NCBI RefSeq assembly: GCF_003627815.1
Contig: NZ_CP032698.1
Location: forward strand, 6,510,001-6,574,000
DNA length: 64,000 bases
Source of the DNA: Streptomyces hundungensis
GTDB taxonomy: Bacteria; Actinomycetota; Actinomycetes; Streptomycetales; Streptomycetaceae
Direction of reading: 5' to 3'
Positions 34,993 through 43,484 of this stretch are shown here, piece by piece. The position numbers and the translations under genes are program-made. Position 1 is the first letter of the stretch. Each line of letters starts with the position of its first letter. The notes under the pieces are model-generated. The model did not search any database. It was given only the letters and a program-made list of their open reading frames with translations, and had not been told where the DNA came from.

Positions 34993-35024
34993 TTGGGTGT
35001 ATCGGTCAATTTTACCCAATTGAC
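34993..35024. promoter_or_regulatory. Overlapping inverted repeats upstream of a PLP-enzyme gene
   Basis: GTCAATT-TTACCC-AATTGAC (35005-35024) is a perfect dyad in an unusually AT-rich patch. TTGGGT (34993-34998) and ACCCAA (35014-35019) form a second, mutually exclusive pairing. It lies 31 bp before the start at 35055: a likely operator, or alternative RNA hairpins. Confidence 0.5.
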
Positions 35025-35054
35025 TTGGGAATGCCGGGGATTCAGTGTGGAGCC

Positions 35055-36104
35055 ATGGAACTGGACTCCCTCGCGCGCGGCGAGTTCGCGCCGCAGACCA
35101 CCTACCTCAACACCGCGAGCACCGGGCTGCTCCCCGCCCGGGCCGTGACCGCCATGAGTGAGGCCCTGGCCGCATCGGCCGCCGGCCGCCCCACCGACAT
35201 GTTCGCCGACGTGGAGGCGTCTCGCGCCGCGTACGCCCGGATCGTCGGCGTCCCCGTGCGACGCGTGGCGGCCGGCGCCTCCGTCGCCGTCTACGCCGGG
35301 CTCGTCGCCGCCTCGCTGCCCGAAGGGGCCGAAGTCCTCCTCGCGGAGGCCGACTTCAGCTCCGTGGTGAATCCGTTCCACATGCGCCAGGACCTGAAGG
35401 TGCGCACCACCCCGCTGGAGCGCCTGGCCGAGGCGGTGCGGCCGGGTACCGCGCTGGTCGCGGTCAGCGCGGTCCAGTCCGCCGACGGCCGGATCGCCGA
35501 CCTCGGCGCCATCCGTGACGCCGCCCGCGCCCACGGCGCCCGGACCCTCGTCGACATGTCCCAGGGCGCGGGCTGGTACCCCCTCGATGCGGGGGCGTAC
35601 GACTACACCGTGGCCGTCGGCTTCAAGTGGCTCACCACCCCGCGCGGAGTCGCCTTCCTGACCGTCCCCGACGACCTCGGCGGCCTGAACCCGATCTTCG
35701 CGGGCTGGGTCGCGGGCGAGCGGCCCTGGGACTCCTGCTACGGCCCGATCGAGGAACTCGCCCACTCCGCGCGGCGGTTCGACGAGAGTCCCGCCCTGTT
35801 CTCGTACACCGGGGCCCGGCACTCGCTGGCCCTCGTCGAGGAACTCGGCATCGAACGCATCCACGCGCACAACACCGCGCTCGCCGACCGCTTCCGTGCC
35901 GGGCTCGCCCCGCTCGGGCACGAGCCGGTGGCCGCGCCCGGCTCCGCGATCGTCTCGGTGCCCGGCCTCGGCCACCGTCAGGAGGAACTGAGCGGCGTCG
36001 GCGTCGAGTTGTCCAACCGGGCCGGCAACATGCGGGCGTCCTTCCACCTGTACACCGCGGCCGAGGACGTGGACCGGCTCCTGGAGCTGCTGCCCGCCCG
36101 CTGA
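35055..36104 (+). CDS. Class V aminotransferase-fold PLP enzyme
   Basis: A 349-residue enzyme from the ATG at 35055. It has YLNTASTGLLP, VDMSQGAGWYPLD (PLP-binding Asp and Gln), VGFKWLTTPRG (Schiff-base Lys) and a C-terminal RASFHLYTAAEDVDRLLELL. It belongs to the cysteine desulfurase/kynureninase-like group, close to isopenicillin-N-epimerase or EgtE-like members, but no partner genes are present to define the substrate. The HHC-type desulfurase Cys is absent, arguing against sulfur transfer to clusters. Confidence 0.82.
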   Translation: MELDSLARGEFAPQTTYLNTASTGLLPARAVTAMSEALAASAAGRPTDMFADVEASRAAYARIVGVPVRRVAAGASVAVYAGLVAASLPEGAEVLLAEADFSSVVNPFHMRQDLKVRTTPLERLAEAVRPGTALVAVSAVQSADGRIADLGAIRDAARAHGARTLVDMSQGAGWYPLDAGAYDYTVAVGFKWLTTPRGVAFLTVPDDLGGLNPIFAGWVAGERPWDSCYGPIEELAHSARRFDESPALFSYTGARHSLALVEELGIERIHAHNTALADRFRAGLAPLGHEPVAAPGSAIVSVPGLGHRQEELSGVGVELSNRAGNMRASFHLYTAAEDVDRLLELLPAR

Positions 36105-36162
36105 CGGGGGAGAGCGGCCGGGCGGTCGGCTCCCGGCCTGCGTAGGTCGTTCTCGGGGAGGC

Positions 36163-36831
36163 TCAGGGGGTGGCCGCGCCCGCGCCGACCGGCTCGCCGT
36201 ACCAGCGCCAGGTGTCCGGACGGGGCCGGCCCGGCAGGTCCGCCCGGCCCGATGCCCACAACAGCACCCGCCAGCGGTCCTGGTCCTCGGGTACGTCCCG
36301 GAAGAGCCGGGCCAGTACCCGGTCGCAGAGTCCGGCCGGAGCGGCCCAGGTCAGGCCGAGGCCCTCGGCGACGTCATGGGTGTGCAGCAGGGTCTCCACG
36401 ATGCCCATCGCGCCGAACCCCTCGGGGTCGGAGACGCCGAAGCCGTGGTAGGCGCGCACCTCGGGCGGGGTGGTGCGGACCATCGCGGTGAGCAGGGCGC
36501 CGCTCGCCTCCAGCGTCTGCAAGAGGCCGGCCGGACCGGCCGCGCGGTCGGCGTGCACCGCGTTGCGGGGGCCGCCGGGGCGCTTGGCCTCCCACAGGTA
36601 GGGCACCTCGCCGTCCAGCGGGGGCTGGGCGGGGCCGAGTTGTACGGCGTAGGCGAAGAGGTCGTCCGAGAGGTGTTCCACGGTCTCCCAGCAGTCCCAC
36701 TCCAGCGAACCGGCCGGCACGCTCCAGTCAGCGGCGAGCCCGGCGCGCAGCGCGGTCACGGACAGCCGCACCGCGTGCTCGACGTCGGCGGCGGTGACGG
36801 GAGTTCGGGGAGTTTTATCGACCAGGGACAT
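36163..36831 (-). CDS. DinB/maleylpyruvate isomerase N-terminal-like protein
   Basis: A 222-residue protein of the mycothiol-dependent (MDMPI/DinB_2) superfamily. The N-terminal helix bundle has WETVEHLSDDLFAYAVQLG with a metal-type His, later THDVAEGLGL (second His cluster). Such actinobacterial proteins use mycothiol or a divalent metal and have mostly unknown substrates. It converges with the PLP-enzyme gene. Confidence 0.75.
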   Translation of the reverse strand: MSLVDKTPRTPVTAADVEHAVRLSVTALRAGLAADWSVPAGSLEWDCWETVEHLSDDLFAYAVQLGPAQPPLDGEVPYLWEAKRPGGPRNAVHADRAAGPAGLLQTLEASGALLTAMVRTTPPEVRAYHGFGVSDPEGFGAMGIVETLLHTHDVAEGLGLTWAAPAGLCDRVLARLFRDVPEDQDRWRVLLWASGRADLPGRPRPDTWRWYGEPVGAGAATP

Positions 36832-36935
36832 GGAGGGACCGTACCAACGATCTCTGTGGACCCACCTGTGCGCAACGGGCCCGGGGACCGGTCCGGGTGA
36901 ACCGGACCCGTGGGGGCGGCGCCGATACGGCTCCC

Positions 36936-36975
36936 AGGCCGGGGGTCCGGGGAGGTGTCCCCGGACCCCCGGCCT
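36936..36975 (-). terminator. Terminator of the ect operon
   Basis: A perfect 17-bp inverted repeat (AGGCCGGGGGTCCGGGG) with a 6-nt loop, 9 bp past the ectD stop. Confidence 0.9.
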
Positions 36976-36984
36976 GAAGGTCGT

Positions 36985-37845
36985 TCAGCGCACCGGCGTG
37001 AAGTCCCTCGCCCCGATGAACTCCGGGCGGCGGATCGGCGCGGCGAAGGGCTCCACCGCGGTGTTCTCCACACTGTTGAAGACGATGAACACGTTGCTGC
37101 GCGGGAACGGGGTGATGTTGTCCCCGGAGCCGTGCATCGCGTTGCAGTCGAACCAGGTCGCCGAACCGGCCCGGCCCGTGAACAACTGGATGCCGTGGCG
37201 GTCTGCCATCTTGGTGAGCGCCTCGTCGGACGGCGTTCCCGCGTCCTGCATCTGAAGGGACTTCTTGTAGTTGTCCTTCGGCGTGGCGCCCTCGCAGCCG
37301 AGGAAGTCCCGGTGCGAGCCGGGCATGATCATCAGGCCGCCGTTGGTGTCGTGGTTCTCGGTCAGCGCGATCGAGACCGACACCGTACGCATCCGCGGCA
37401 GACCGTCCTCGGCGTGCCAGGTCTCGAAGTCCGAGTGCCAGTAGAAGCCGGAGGCGCCGAAGCCGGGCTTCACATTGATCCGGGACTGATGGACGTACAC
37501 GTCCGAACCGAGGATGCGGCGCGCCGTGCCCACCACACGCTCGTCCCGCACCAGGCGCGCGAACACCTCACTGATCCGGTGCACTTCGAAGACCGAACGC
37601 ACGGACTGCGACTGCGGTTCGATGATCGACCGCTCATCGGCACGGATGGCGGGATCGGCGATCAATCGCTCAAGTTCCGAGCGATAGAGCGCCACTTCGT
37701 CATCCGACAGCAGGTCCTGGATCGAGAGGAAGCCGTCCTGCTCGAACGATTCGAGTCCTTCGGACGGTCCCCAGACGACCGGGTCCTGGCGGGGCGTGAT
37801 CACCTCGGCGGAGCCACGCGTGGGGTAGAGATCCTGGACGGTCAT
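36985..37845 (-). CDS. ectD: Ectoine hydroxylase
   Basis: A 286-residue Fe(II)/2-oxoglutarate dioxygenase from the ATG at 37845, 2 bp after ectC. The EctD signature FYWHSDFETWHAEDGLPRMR includes the iron-binding His and Asp, and NAMHGSGDN holds the distal His. It converts ectoine to 5-hydroxyectoine, a compatible solute against salt and heat. Last gene of ectABCD. Confidence 0.96.
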   Translation of the reverse strand: MTVQDLYPTRGSAEVITPRQDPVVWGPSEGLESFEQDGFLSIQDLLSDDEVALYRSELERLIADPAIRADERSIIEPQSQSVRSVFEVHRISEVFARLVRDERVVGTARRILGSDVYVHQSRINVKPGFGASGFYWHSDFETWHAEDGLPRMRTVSVSIALTENHDTNGGLMIMPGSHRDFLGCEGATPKDNYKKSLQMQDAGTPSDEALTKMADRHGIQLFTGRAGSATWFDCNAMHGSGDNITPFPRSNVFIVFNSVENTAVEPFAAPIRRPEFIGARDFTPVR

Positions 37846-37847
37846 GG

Positions 37848-38252
37848 TCAGCCCTCCTCGGGTTCGGTCAGCAGCGGGTAGACGCCGTTCTCGTCGTGGT
37901 CCTCCCGTCCGGTGACCGGCGGGTTGAAGACGCAGACGCAGCGGAAGTCGGTCTTGGGGCGCAGCGTGTGGCGCTCGTGGCCGTCCAGGAGGTACATGGT
38001 GCCCGGCTCGATCCAGTGGGTCTCGCCGGTCTCCTCGTTGGTGAGCTCGGCCTCGCCCTCGGTGCACAGCACGGCCTCGATGTGGTTGGCGTACCACATG
38101 GAGGTCTCGGTGCCCGCGTACAGGACGGTCTCGTGCAGCGAGAAACCGACCTTCTCCTTCGCGAGGACGATCCGCTTGCTCTCCCAGGTGCCGGAGGCGG
38201 CCTTCACATGGCGGTCGGTGTTCTCGATGTCCTTGAACGAGCGGACAATCAC
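37848..38252 (-). CDS. ectC: L-ectoine synthase
   Basis: A 134-residue cupin from the GTG at 38252, of normal EctC length. It has [50 protein letters not shown] and an acidic C-terminus. It closes N-acetyl-diaminobutyrate to ectoine with loss of water. It lies 61 bp after ectB and is almost contiguous with ectD. Confidence 0.96.
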   Translation of the reverse strand: MIVRSFKDIENTDRHVKAASGTWESKRIVLAKEKVGFSLHETVLYAGTETSMWYANHIEAVLCTEGEAELTNEETGETHWIEPGTMYLLDGHERHTLRPKTDFRCVCVFNPPVTGREDHDENGVYPLLTEPEEG

Positions 38253-38313
38253 GGTGAGTTGCTGCCTTTCTGTCTACGTCGGTCGGATCTGTGGCGCCGG
38301 TCGGGCGGCTGGG

Positions 38314-39582
38314 TCAGACGGTCGCGGCGACCGCGCGGGCCAGCGAGCGCAGCCCCTCGTCCAGCTCGTCCGGGGTGATGGTCAGCGGCGGAAGCAGCTT
38401 GACCACCTCGCTCTTGGGGCCGGAGGTCTCCAGGAGCAGACCCAGCTCGAAGGCGCGGGCACAGACCTCGGAGGCGCGCGCGGGGTCCGCGAACTCCAGG
38501 CCCCACACCAGGCCGCGGCCCCGGTAGCTCGCGCCGAGCCGGCCGTGCTCGGTGCAGAGCGCGAGCAGCGCCTGCTCGACCTGCTCGCCGCGGGCCAGGG
38601 TGTGCTTCTCCATCTGGCCGTCGGCCCAGTAGGCGTCGAGTGCCGCGGTCGCGGTGACGAACGCCGGGTTGTTGCCGCGGAAGGTGCCGTTGTGCTCGCC
38701 GGGCTCCCACACGTCGAGCTCGCCCTTGAACAGGCACAACGACATCGGCAGGCCGTAGCCGCTGATCGACTTGGAGACGGTGACGATGTCCGGCACGATG
38801 CCCGCCTCCTCGAAGGAGAAGAAGGCGCCGGTGCGGCCGCAGCCCATCTGGATGTCGTCGACGATCAGCAGCATGTCGCGGCGGCGGCACAGGTCGGCGA
38901 GCGCGCGCAGCCACTCGGGCCGCGCCACGTTGATGCCGCCCTCGCCCTGCACGGTCTCCACGATCACCGCGGCCGGCTTGTTGAGGCCGGAGCCCTGGTC
39001 CTCCAGGAGCCGCTCGAACCACAGGAAGTCGGGCACCCGGCCGTCGAGGTAGTTGTCGAACGGCATCGGCGTGCCGTGCACCAGCGGGATGCCGGCGCCG
39101 GCCCGCTTGAAGGCGTTGCCGGTGACGGCGAGCGAGCCGAGCGACATGCCGTGGAAGGCGTTGGTGAAGGAGACGATCGACTCGCGGCCCTTCACCTTGC
39201 GGGCCAGCTTCAGCGCGGACTCGACGGCGTTGGTGCCGGTCGGGCCGGGGAACATCACCTTGTACGGCAGATCGCGCGGGCGCAGGATCACGTTCTGGAA
39301 CGTTTCGAGGAACGCCCGTTTCGCGGTGGTCGCCATGTCGAGGCCGTGGGTGATGCCGTCCCGCTCGATGTAGTCGAGCAACGCCCGTTTCAGGACCGGG
39401 TTGTTGTGCCCGTAGTTGAGTGAGCCGGCTCCGGCGAAGAAATCCAGATAGCTGTGGCCGTCCTCGTCGGTGAGGCGGGCACCCTGCGCGCGGTCGAACA
39501 CGGCGGGCCAGCCGCGGCAGTAGCTGCGTACCTCCGATTCGAGCGACTCGAAGACACTGAGGGCGGGCGGGGTGATGGTCAC
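38314..39582 (-). CDS. ectB: Diaminobutyrate-2-oxoglutarate transaminase
   Basis: A 422-residue class III aminotransferase from the GTG at 39582. It has FFAGAGSLNYGHNNP, DDIQMGCGRTG (PLP Asp) and VTVSKSISGYGLP (Schiff-base Lys). It makes diaminobutyrate from aspartate semialdehyde with glutamate as donor. Its start overlaps the ectA stop (GTGA). Confidence 0.96.
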   Translation of the reverse strand: MTITPPALSVFESLESEVRSYCRGWPAVFDRAQGARLTDEDGHSYLDFFAGAGSLNYGHNNPVLKRALLDYIERDGITHGLDMATTAKRAFLETFQNVILRPRDLPYKVMFPGPTGTNAVESALKLARKVKGRESIVSFTNAFHGMSLGSLAVTGNAFKRAGAGIPLVHGTPMPFDNYLDGRVPDFLWFERLLEDQGSGLNKPAAVIVETVQGEGGINVARPEWLRALADLCRRRDMLLIVDDIQMGCGRTGAFFSFEEAGIVPDIVTVSKSISGYGLPMSLCLFKGELDVWEPGEHNGTFRGNNPAFVTATAALDAYWADGQMEKHTLARGEQVEQALLALCTEHGRLGASYRGRGLVWGLEFADPARASEVCARAFELGLLLETSGPKSEVVKLLPPLTITPDELDEGLRSLARAVAATV

Positions 39583-40100
39583 AGCGATTCTCCCTGGGGG
39601 TGGAGGGGGCCGATTCGGTAGAGGACTTCGGGCTGGTGCCCGTCGTCGGGGAAGAGGCCCGCGTCGAAGAGGAGCTCACGGTCGAGGCTGGCGCCGCGGC
39701 GCTTGGCGTACGAGGCGAAGAGGCGGTCGGAGGGGGTGTTGTCCGGCGAGACCGTCGTCTCCAGCCAGGTCACCCCGTGCGAGGTGGACACCTTCGCGGT
39801 CAGCGCTTCGAGCAGCAGCCCCGCGAGCCCCTGGCCCCGGTGGGCGTGGTCGACGGCGACCTGCCACACGACGAGGGTGCCCGGACGGTCCGGCCGTACG
39901 TAGCCGGTGATGAACGCGATGGGCGCGCCGTCGTCGTCCCGGGCCACCACGGACGTCCTGGCGAAGTCGCGGCACCAGAGCAGATAGCTGTACGAGGAGT
40001 TGAGGTCGAGCACCTCGGAGTCACGGGCGATACGCCAGATCGCGGCTCCGTCCTCCACTCGTGGGTTTTCGATACGGACTGCTGTTTGCGCGGCGGTCAT
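39579..40100 (-). CDS. ectA: Diaminobutyrate acetyltransferase
   Basis: A 173-residue GNAT protein. I choose the ATG at 40100 (MTAAQTAVRIENP) over a 26-residue longer reading whose sequence is not family-like and would cover a palindrome. DHAHRGQGLAGLLL binds acetyl-CoA, and LNSSYSYLLWCRDF is typical of EctA. It acetylates diaminobutyrate and is the first gene of the operon. A near-palindrome ends 8 bp before its start. Confidence 0.95.
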   Translation of the reverse strand: MTAAQTAVRIENPRVEDGAAIWRIARDSEVLDLNSSYSYLLWCRDFARTSVVARDDDGAPIAFITGYVRPDRPGTLVVWQVAVDHAHRGQGLAGLLLEALTAKVSTSHGVTWLETTVSPDNTPSDRLFASYAKRRGASLDRELLFDAGLFPDDGHQPEVLYRIGPLHPQGESL

Positions 40101-40108
40101 GCCGAGGG

Positions 40109-40127
40109 AATTTACCGATCGGAAATT
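40109..40127. promoter_or_regulatory. Near-palindrome at the ectA start
   Basis: AATTTACCGATCGGAAATT is an imperfect dyad around CCGATCGG. On the ectA strand it contains TAAATT, a possible -10 just 8 bp from the ATG, so a regulator bound here would block initiation. Confidence 0.45.
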
Positions 40128-40199
40128 GAAATCGCATTCCCGCCAGGGGGTGTGCAGGGAAGCCGTTCGTGTTATCACGCGAGCATGCGCGCGAACCGG

Positions 40200-40223
40200 T
40201 TTGTCCGGTAATTACCGGACAAA
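40200..40223. promoter_or_regulatory. Perfect 24-bp palindrome upstream of ectA
   Basis: TTTGTCCGGTAA followed by its exact complement, no spacer. It lies in the 335-bp gap 40101-40435, 100 bp upstream of ectA. A dimeric repressor or activator site is likely; the regulator is unknown. Confidence 0.6.
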
Positions 40224-40317
40224 AGGGCGTGGTTGTGGAGTCGATCACACCCTTGTGACCGCCGGGAAACCGTGCTGAAACTCAGGTGTTTGACTTCGGT
40301 AAGCCGGGGCAGAAGAA

Positions 40318-40352
40318 AACGGGAAGCTGCGGTGGATAAGCAGCTTCCCGTT
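40318..40352 (-). terminator. Intrinsic terminator of the class V aminotransferase gene
   Basis: A perfect 13-bp stem (AACGGGAAGCTGC) with a 9-nt loop. On the minus strand it is followed by TTTTCTTCT, a true U-rich tail. Between it and the gene stop lie two direct copies of TTCAGTTGTGCTT (40373 and 40395). Confidence 0.9.
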
Positions 40353-40435
40353 ATGTGGAACGTTTTGTGGAATTCAGTTGTGCTTGGGCTGTGCTTCAGT
40401 TGTGCTTTACGCGTCTCAGGGTCGCGGAAAAGGTG

Positions 40436-41533
40436 TCACCAGGTTTCGGAAACGGCCCTGCGGGCAGCTTCGAGGTCCACCGCGACACCGCGCTCGCCGA
40501 GCGCCGCACCCAGCGCCGCGAGCGAGGACTGGACGGCGCCGCGCGTGGCGTCCACCCCGTAGTGGTTGACCCGGATCATGGTCGAGGCCAGCGCCCCGCC
40601 GCCGGCGATCAACGGCAGCGACGGATCGGCCGCGAGCGCCGCGGCGACCAGCGCGCCGGCGTCCACCCCGTCGGGGGTACGCAGCGTCGTGGCGACCGGA
40701 GCCGCGTCCGCCGCCTCGTGGACATACGGCGCGAGCCCGCCGCCGAGCGCGAGCGCGCCCGCCCGGGTCGCCGCCGCGGCCGAGGCGTGCCGGGCCATCA
40801 CGGCCGTCAGGCCCTCGGACTCGATGCGCTCCACGCAGGCCTCCAGGGCGAGCATCTCCAGCTGGGCGGGCGCGTGCAGCAGGGCCTTGCGGCCGCCGTC
40901 GATCCAGCGCTCCTTCCAGTCGAGGAGCGAGAGGTAGGAGCGGCGCGGCGCGTTCGGGTTGGCGGCGATGCGCTCCCAGGCGCGGGCGCTGACCGAGACC
41001 GCCGAGGCGCCGGCCGGGCCGCCCATCGCCTTCTGCGCGCCGATCACACACAGGTCCACGCCCCAGTCGTCCACCCGGAGCGGCTCGGCGGCCACCGACG
41101 CCACCGCGTCCAGCATGAACAGGGCGCCGTGCCGGCGCACCACCTCGCCGATCTCCGCGACCGGGTTCGTATTGCCGGTCGCCGCCTCCGCGTGAACGAG
41201 CGAAACGAAATCGATCTCCGGGTGATCGGTGAGCGCACGATCGATCTGCTCCGCGGTGACCGCCGTGTGGAACGGCACCTCCAGATCGACCACATGGGCC
41301 CCGCAGTCGCGCAGCCAGTTGCCGAAGGTCTGCCCATAGGGGCCGGTCACGACGTTGAGCGCGGTGGAGCCGGGATGCGCCGCGCCCCGGATGCAGCCCT
41401 CCAGCGGGAGCAGCGCCTCACCCTGCATGATCACCACGTCCTGACCGGTGGCGAGCAGGGCGGCCACCCGTCGCTCGATCGCCGCGAAGTGGTCGGCGGT
41501 CAGCGGGGCCAGGTCCAGGAGCGGGTGTGTCAC
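40436..41533 (-). CDS. Class V aminotransferase (alanine-glyoxylate/serine-pyruvate type)
   Basis: A 365-residue PLP enzyme from the GTG at 41533 behind AGAAGG; an in-frame GTG 33 bp upstream is an alternative. It has VIMQGEALLPLEG, VHAEAATGNTNPV, LDAVASVAAEPL (PLP Asp) and IGAQKAMGGPAG (Schiff-base Lys). It likely transfers amino groups between alanine or serine and glyoxylate, or acts as an ureidoglycine-type transaminase. It is divergent from the amidohydrolase, which could act in the same nitrogen pathway, but this is inference. Confidence 0.8.
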   Translation of the reverse strand: MTHPLLDLAPLTADHFAAIERRVAALLATGQDVVIMQGEALLPLEGCIRGAAHPGSTALNVVTGPYGQTFGNWLRDCGAHVVDLEVPFHTAVTAEQIDRALTDHPEIDFVSLVHAEAATGNTNPVAEIGEVVRRHGALFMLDAVASVAAEPLRVDDWGVDLCVIGAQKAMGGPAGASAVSVSARAWERIAANPNAPRRSYLSLLDWKERWIDGGRKALLHAPAQLEMLALEACVERIESEGLTAVMARHASAAAATRAGALALGGGLAPYVHEAADAAPVATTLRTPDGVDAGALVAAALAADPSLPLIAGGGALASTMIRVNHYGVDATRGAVQSSLAALGAALGERGVAVDLEAARRAVSETW

Positions 41534-41646
41534 GGGGGTGCCTTCTTCGGTCGGCTCGGGGGTCACGGCGAGGCTCGGGCCGGGGTTCGAGCCCGGTGTT
41601 CGATCCTCTGGAGGGAGACTACCCAGACCCTCGTACAGTGCTGACC

Positions 41647-42731
41647 ATGAGCGATCGCATGGTGCTGCATGTGAAGGGGCGCGTCCTGGCCGGGCCCGAG
41701 GACGTACGGGACGAACTGTGGGCCGTGGACGGGCGGATCACCTACGAGCGGCCCCCGGGCGAGGCACTCACCCTGACCGGCTGGGCGCTGCCGGGCCTCG
41801 TCGACGCGCACTGCCACGTGGGCCTCGACCAGCACGGTCCGGTGCCCGACGAGGTGAGCGAGAAGCAGGCCCTGACCGACCGGGAGGCCGGAACCCTGCT
41901 GATCCGTGACGCGGGTTCGCCCTCCGACACCCGCTGGATCGACGACCGCGAGGACCTGCCGAAGATCATCAGGGCGGGCCGCCACATCGCGCGCACCCGG
42001 CGCTACATCCGCAACTACGCCCATGAGATCGAGCCCGGCGACCTCGTCGCCTACATCGCGCGGGAGGCGCGGCGCGGGGACGGCTGGGTCAAACTGGTCG
42101 GCGACTGGATCGACCGGGAGGTCGGCGACCTCACCCCCTGCTGGCCGCGCGGCGAGGTCGAGGCCGCCATCGCCGAGGCCCACCGGCTCGGCGCCCGGGT
42201 CACCGCGCACTGCTTCGCCGAGGACTCGCTCAGGGACCTGGTCGAGGCGGGCATCGACTGCATCGAGCACGCCACCGGCCTGACCGAGGACACCATCCCG
42301 CTCTTCGCCGAGCGGGGCGTCGCGATCGTGCCGACCCTGGTCAACATCGCCACGTTCCCGCACATGGCCGACGGCGGCGAGGCGAAGTTCCCCCAATGGG
42401 CCGGCCACATGCGGCAGTTGCACGCGCGCCGTTACGACACGGTGCGCTCGGCCTACGACGCGGGCGTACCCGTCTTCGTCGGCACCGACGCGGGAGGCTC
42501 CCTCGCCCACGGCCTGGTCGCCGCCGAGGTCGCCGAACTGGTCAAGGCGGGCATCCCGGCGCTCGACGCGCTCTCCGCGACGACGTGGGGGCCCGCTCCT
42601 GGCTGGGCCGCCCCGCCCTGGAGGAGGGCGCCCCCGCCGACCTGGTGCTCTACGACCAGGACCCCCGAGCGGACGTCCGGGTCCTCGCGGCGCCCAGCCG
42701 TGTGGTGTTGCGCGGGCGGGTGGTGGGCTGA
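41647..42731 (+). pseudogene. Amidohydrolase, frameshifted near its 3' end
   Basis: An about 360-residue metal-dependent hydrolase. DAHCHVGLD, VKLVGDW (carboxylated Lys position), AHCFAED, EHATG and GTDAGG are all intact. At the G run 42587-42591 one G appears lost. The other frame then reads GARSWLGRPALEEGAPADLVLYDQ and ends at 42731, exactly the expected amidohydrolase C-terminus with PADLVL. If real, the last 45 residues are replaced, which could damage the composite beta-sandwich. If a sequencing error, the gene is intact. Substrate unknown (imidazolonepropionase/prolidase-like subgroup). Confidence 0.8.
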
Positions 42732-42765
42732 CCTCAACTGGCCGCTAGGCTAGGTGAGTTGAGGT
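42731..42765 (+). terminator. Hairpin at the amidohydrolase stop
   Basis: ACCTCAACT (42731-42739) and AGTTGAGGT (42757-42765) form a perfect 9-bp inverted repeat that starts on the last base of the stop codon. Confidence 0.55.
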
Positions 42766-42891
42766 GGATCGGCCTCCGGGGCAGCGGCTTTCGGAGGCGC
42801 ATCGCGGGCGCCCGGGACCAACGGGCCGCACGAGCGCGGGAGTTGGGGGAGCGCGCATAGTCGTGGGCCCCGGCCGGGCGGTGGGGGCCGA

Positions 42892-43173
42892 GTGAGGCGC
42901 GGAGCGACAGGCCCGATCCCTCACCGAGCGCGTCGCTTGGCCGCACGTCCCGCCCTCTACGACGTCGACCGCCTGGGCGCCAACACCGTGCCCGTCGCCG
43001 CCGCGATCTACCAGGACGACATGTACCTCGACCGGGACCTGGCGATCGGCACCGCCGGTGCCATCCGCGGACTGCGGCCCTGGATCACCGACGCCTACCA
43101 GCACGACGGTCTGCGCACGAGCGGAGGAGCCGTACTGGACCAGCTGATCTCGCTTCTGCACGGAACGCCCTGA
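42892..43173 (+). pseudogene. Truncated C-terminal remnant of an alpha/beta hydrolase (prolyl aminopeptidase-like)
   Basis: About 75 residues from ARPALYDVDRLGANTVPV to the stop look like the end of a proline iminopeptidase-type hydrolase (AAAIYQDDMYLDRDLAI, ITDAYQHDGLRTSGGAVLDQLI, with the late catalytic His). The nucleophile Ser and most of the fold are missing and do not occur upstream in any frame. The GTG at 42892 is only the first possible start. A decayed gene is the best reading. Confidence 0.6.
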
Positions 43174-43484
43174 AGTTGACCGCCCGTTACGTCCAGTGCG
43201 GCCGGGTCGTTGGGATTCTTTACGCGTACGCCGGGGGCGGGGCGGTGTGGGGAGTGGAGGGTGGTTGCGGGGGTGACGAAGGGGGTGGGGGTGGCAGGGG
43301 AATCGAATGTGCGGGCGGAAACCACCCCTTGGGGTGAACTCCCTTCGTGTGACGGTCAGTTCACTCTCCGTGCGTAAAGATGCGGTGTCCCAAGTCGCCG
43401 GCGCGCCCCTCGATTCGCACGAGTCCCACGAGTCCCCGTGGCGGGCGCCCGGGCTGCCATGTCTCCTGTGGGGGTTCCACCATC
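43174..43484. other. 311-bp intergenic region before the anchored protein
   Basis: It contains CACCCC-TT-GGGGTG (43323-43336), a small dyad, and two CACGAGTCC direct repeats close to the next start. GTAAAGAT near 43376 could be part of a promoter. No gene is visible. Confidence 0.4.

Noticed and set aside
32898..36047. A 1049-codon open frame on the minus strand
   Set aside because: It crosses several well-supported plus-strand genes antisense and has no recognisable domain.
41580..41610. A tRNA T-arm-like GGGGTTCGAGCCC sequence
   Set aside because: No matching acceptor, D or anticodon arm at the right distance on either strand; it lies in the divergent gap before the amidohydrolase.
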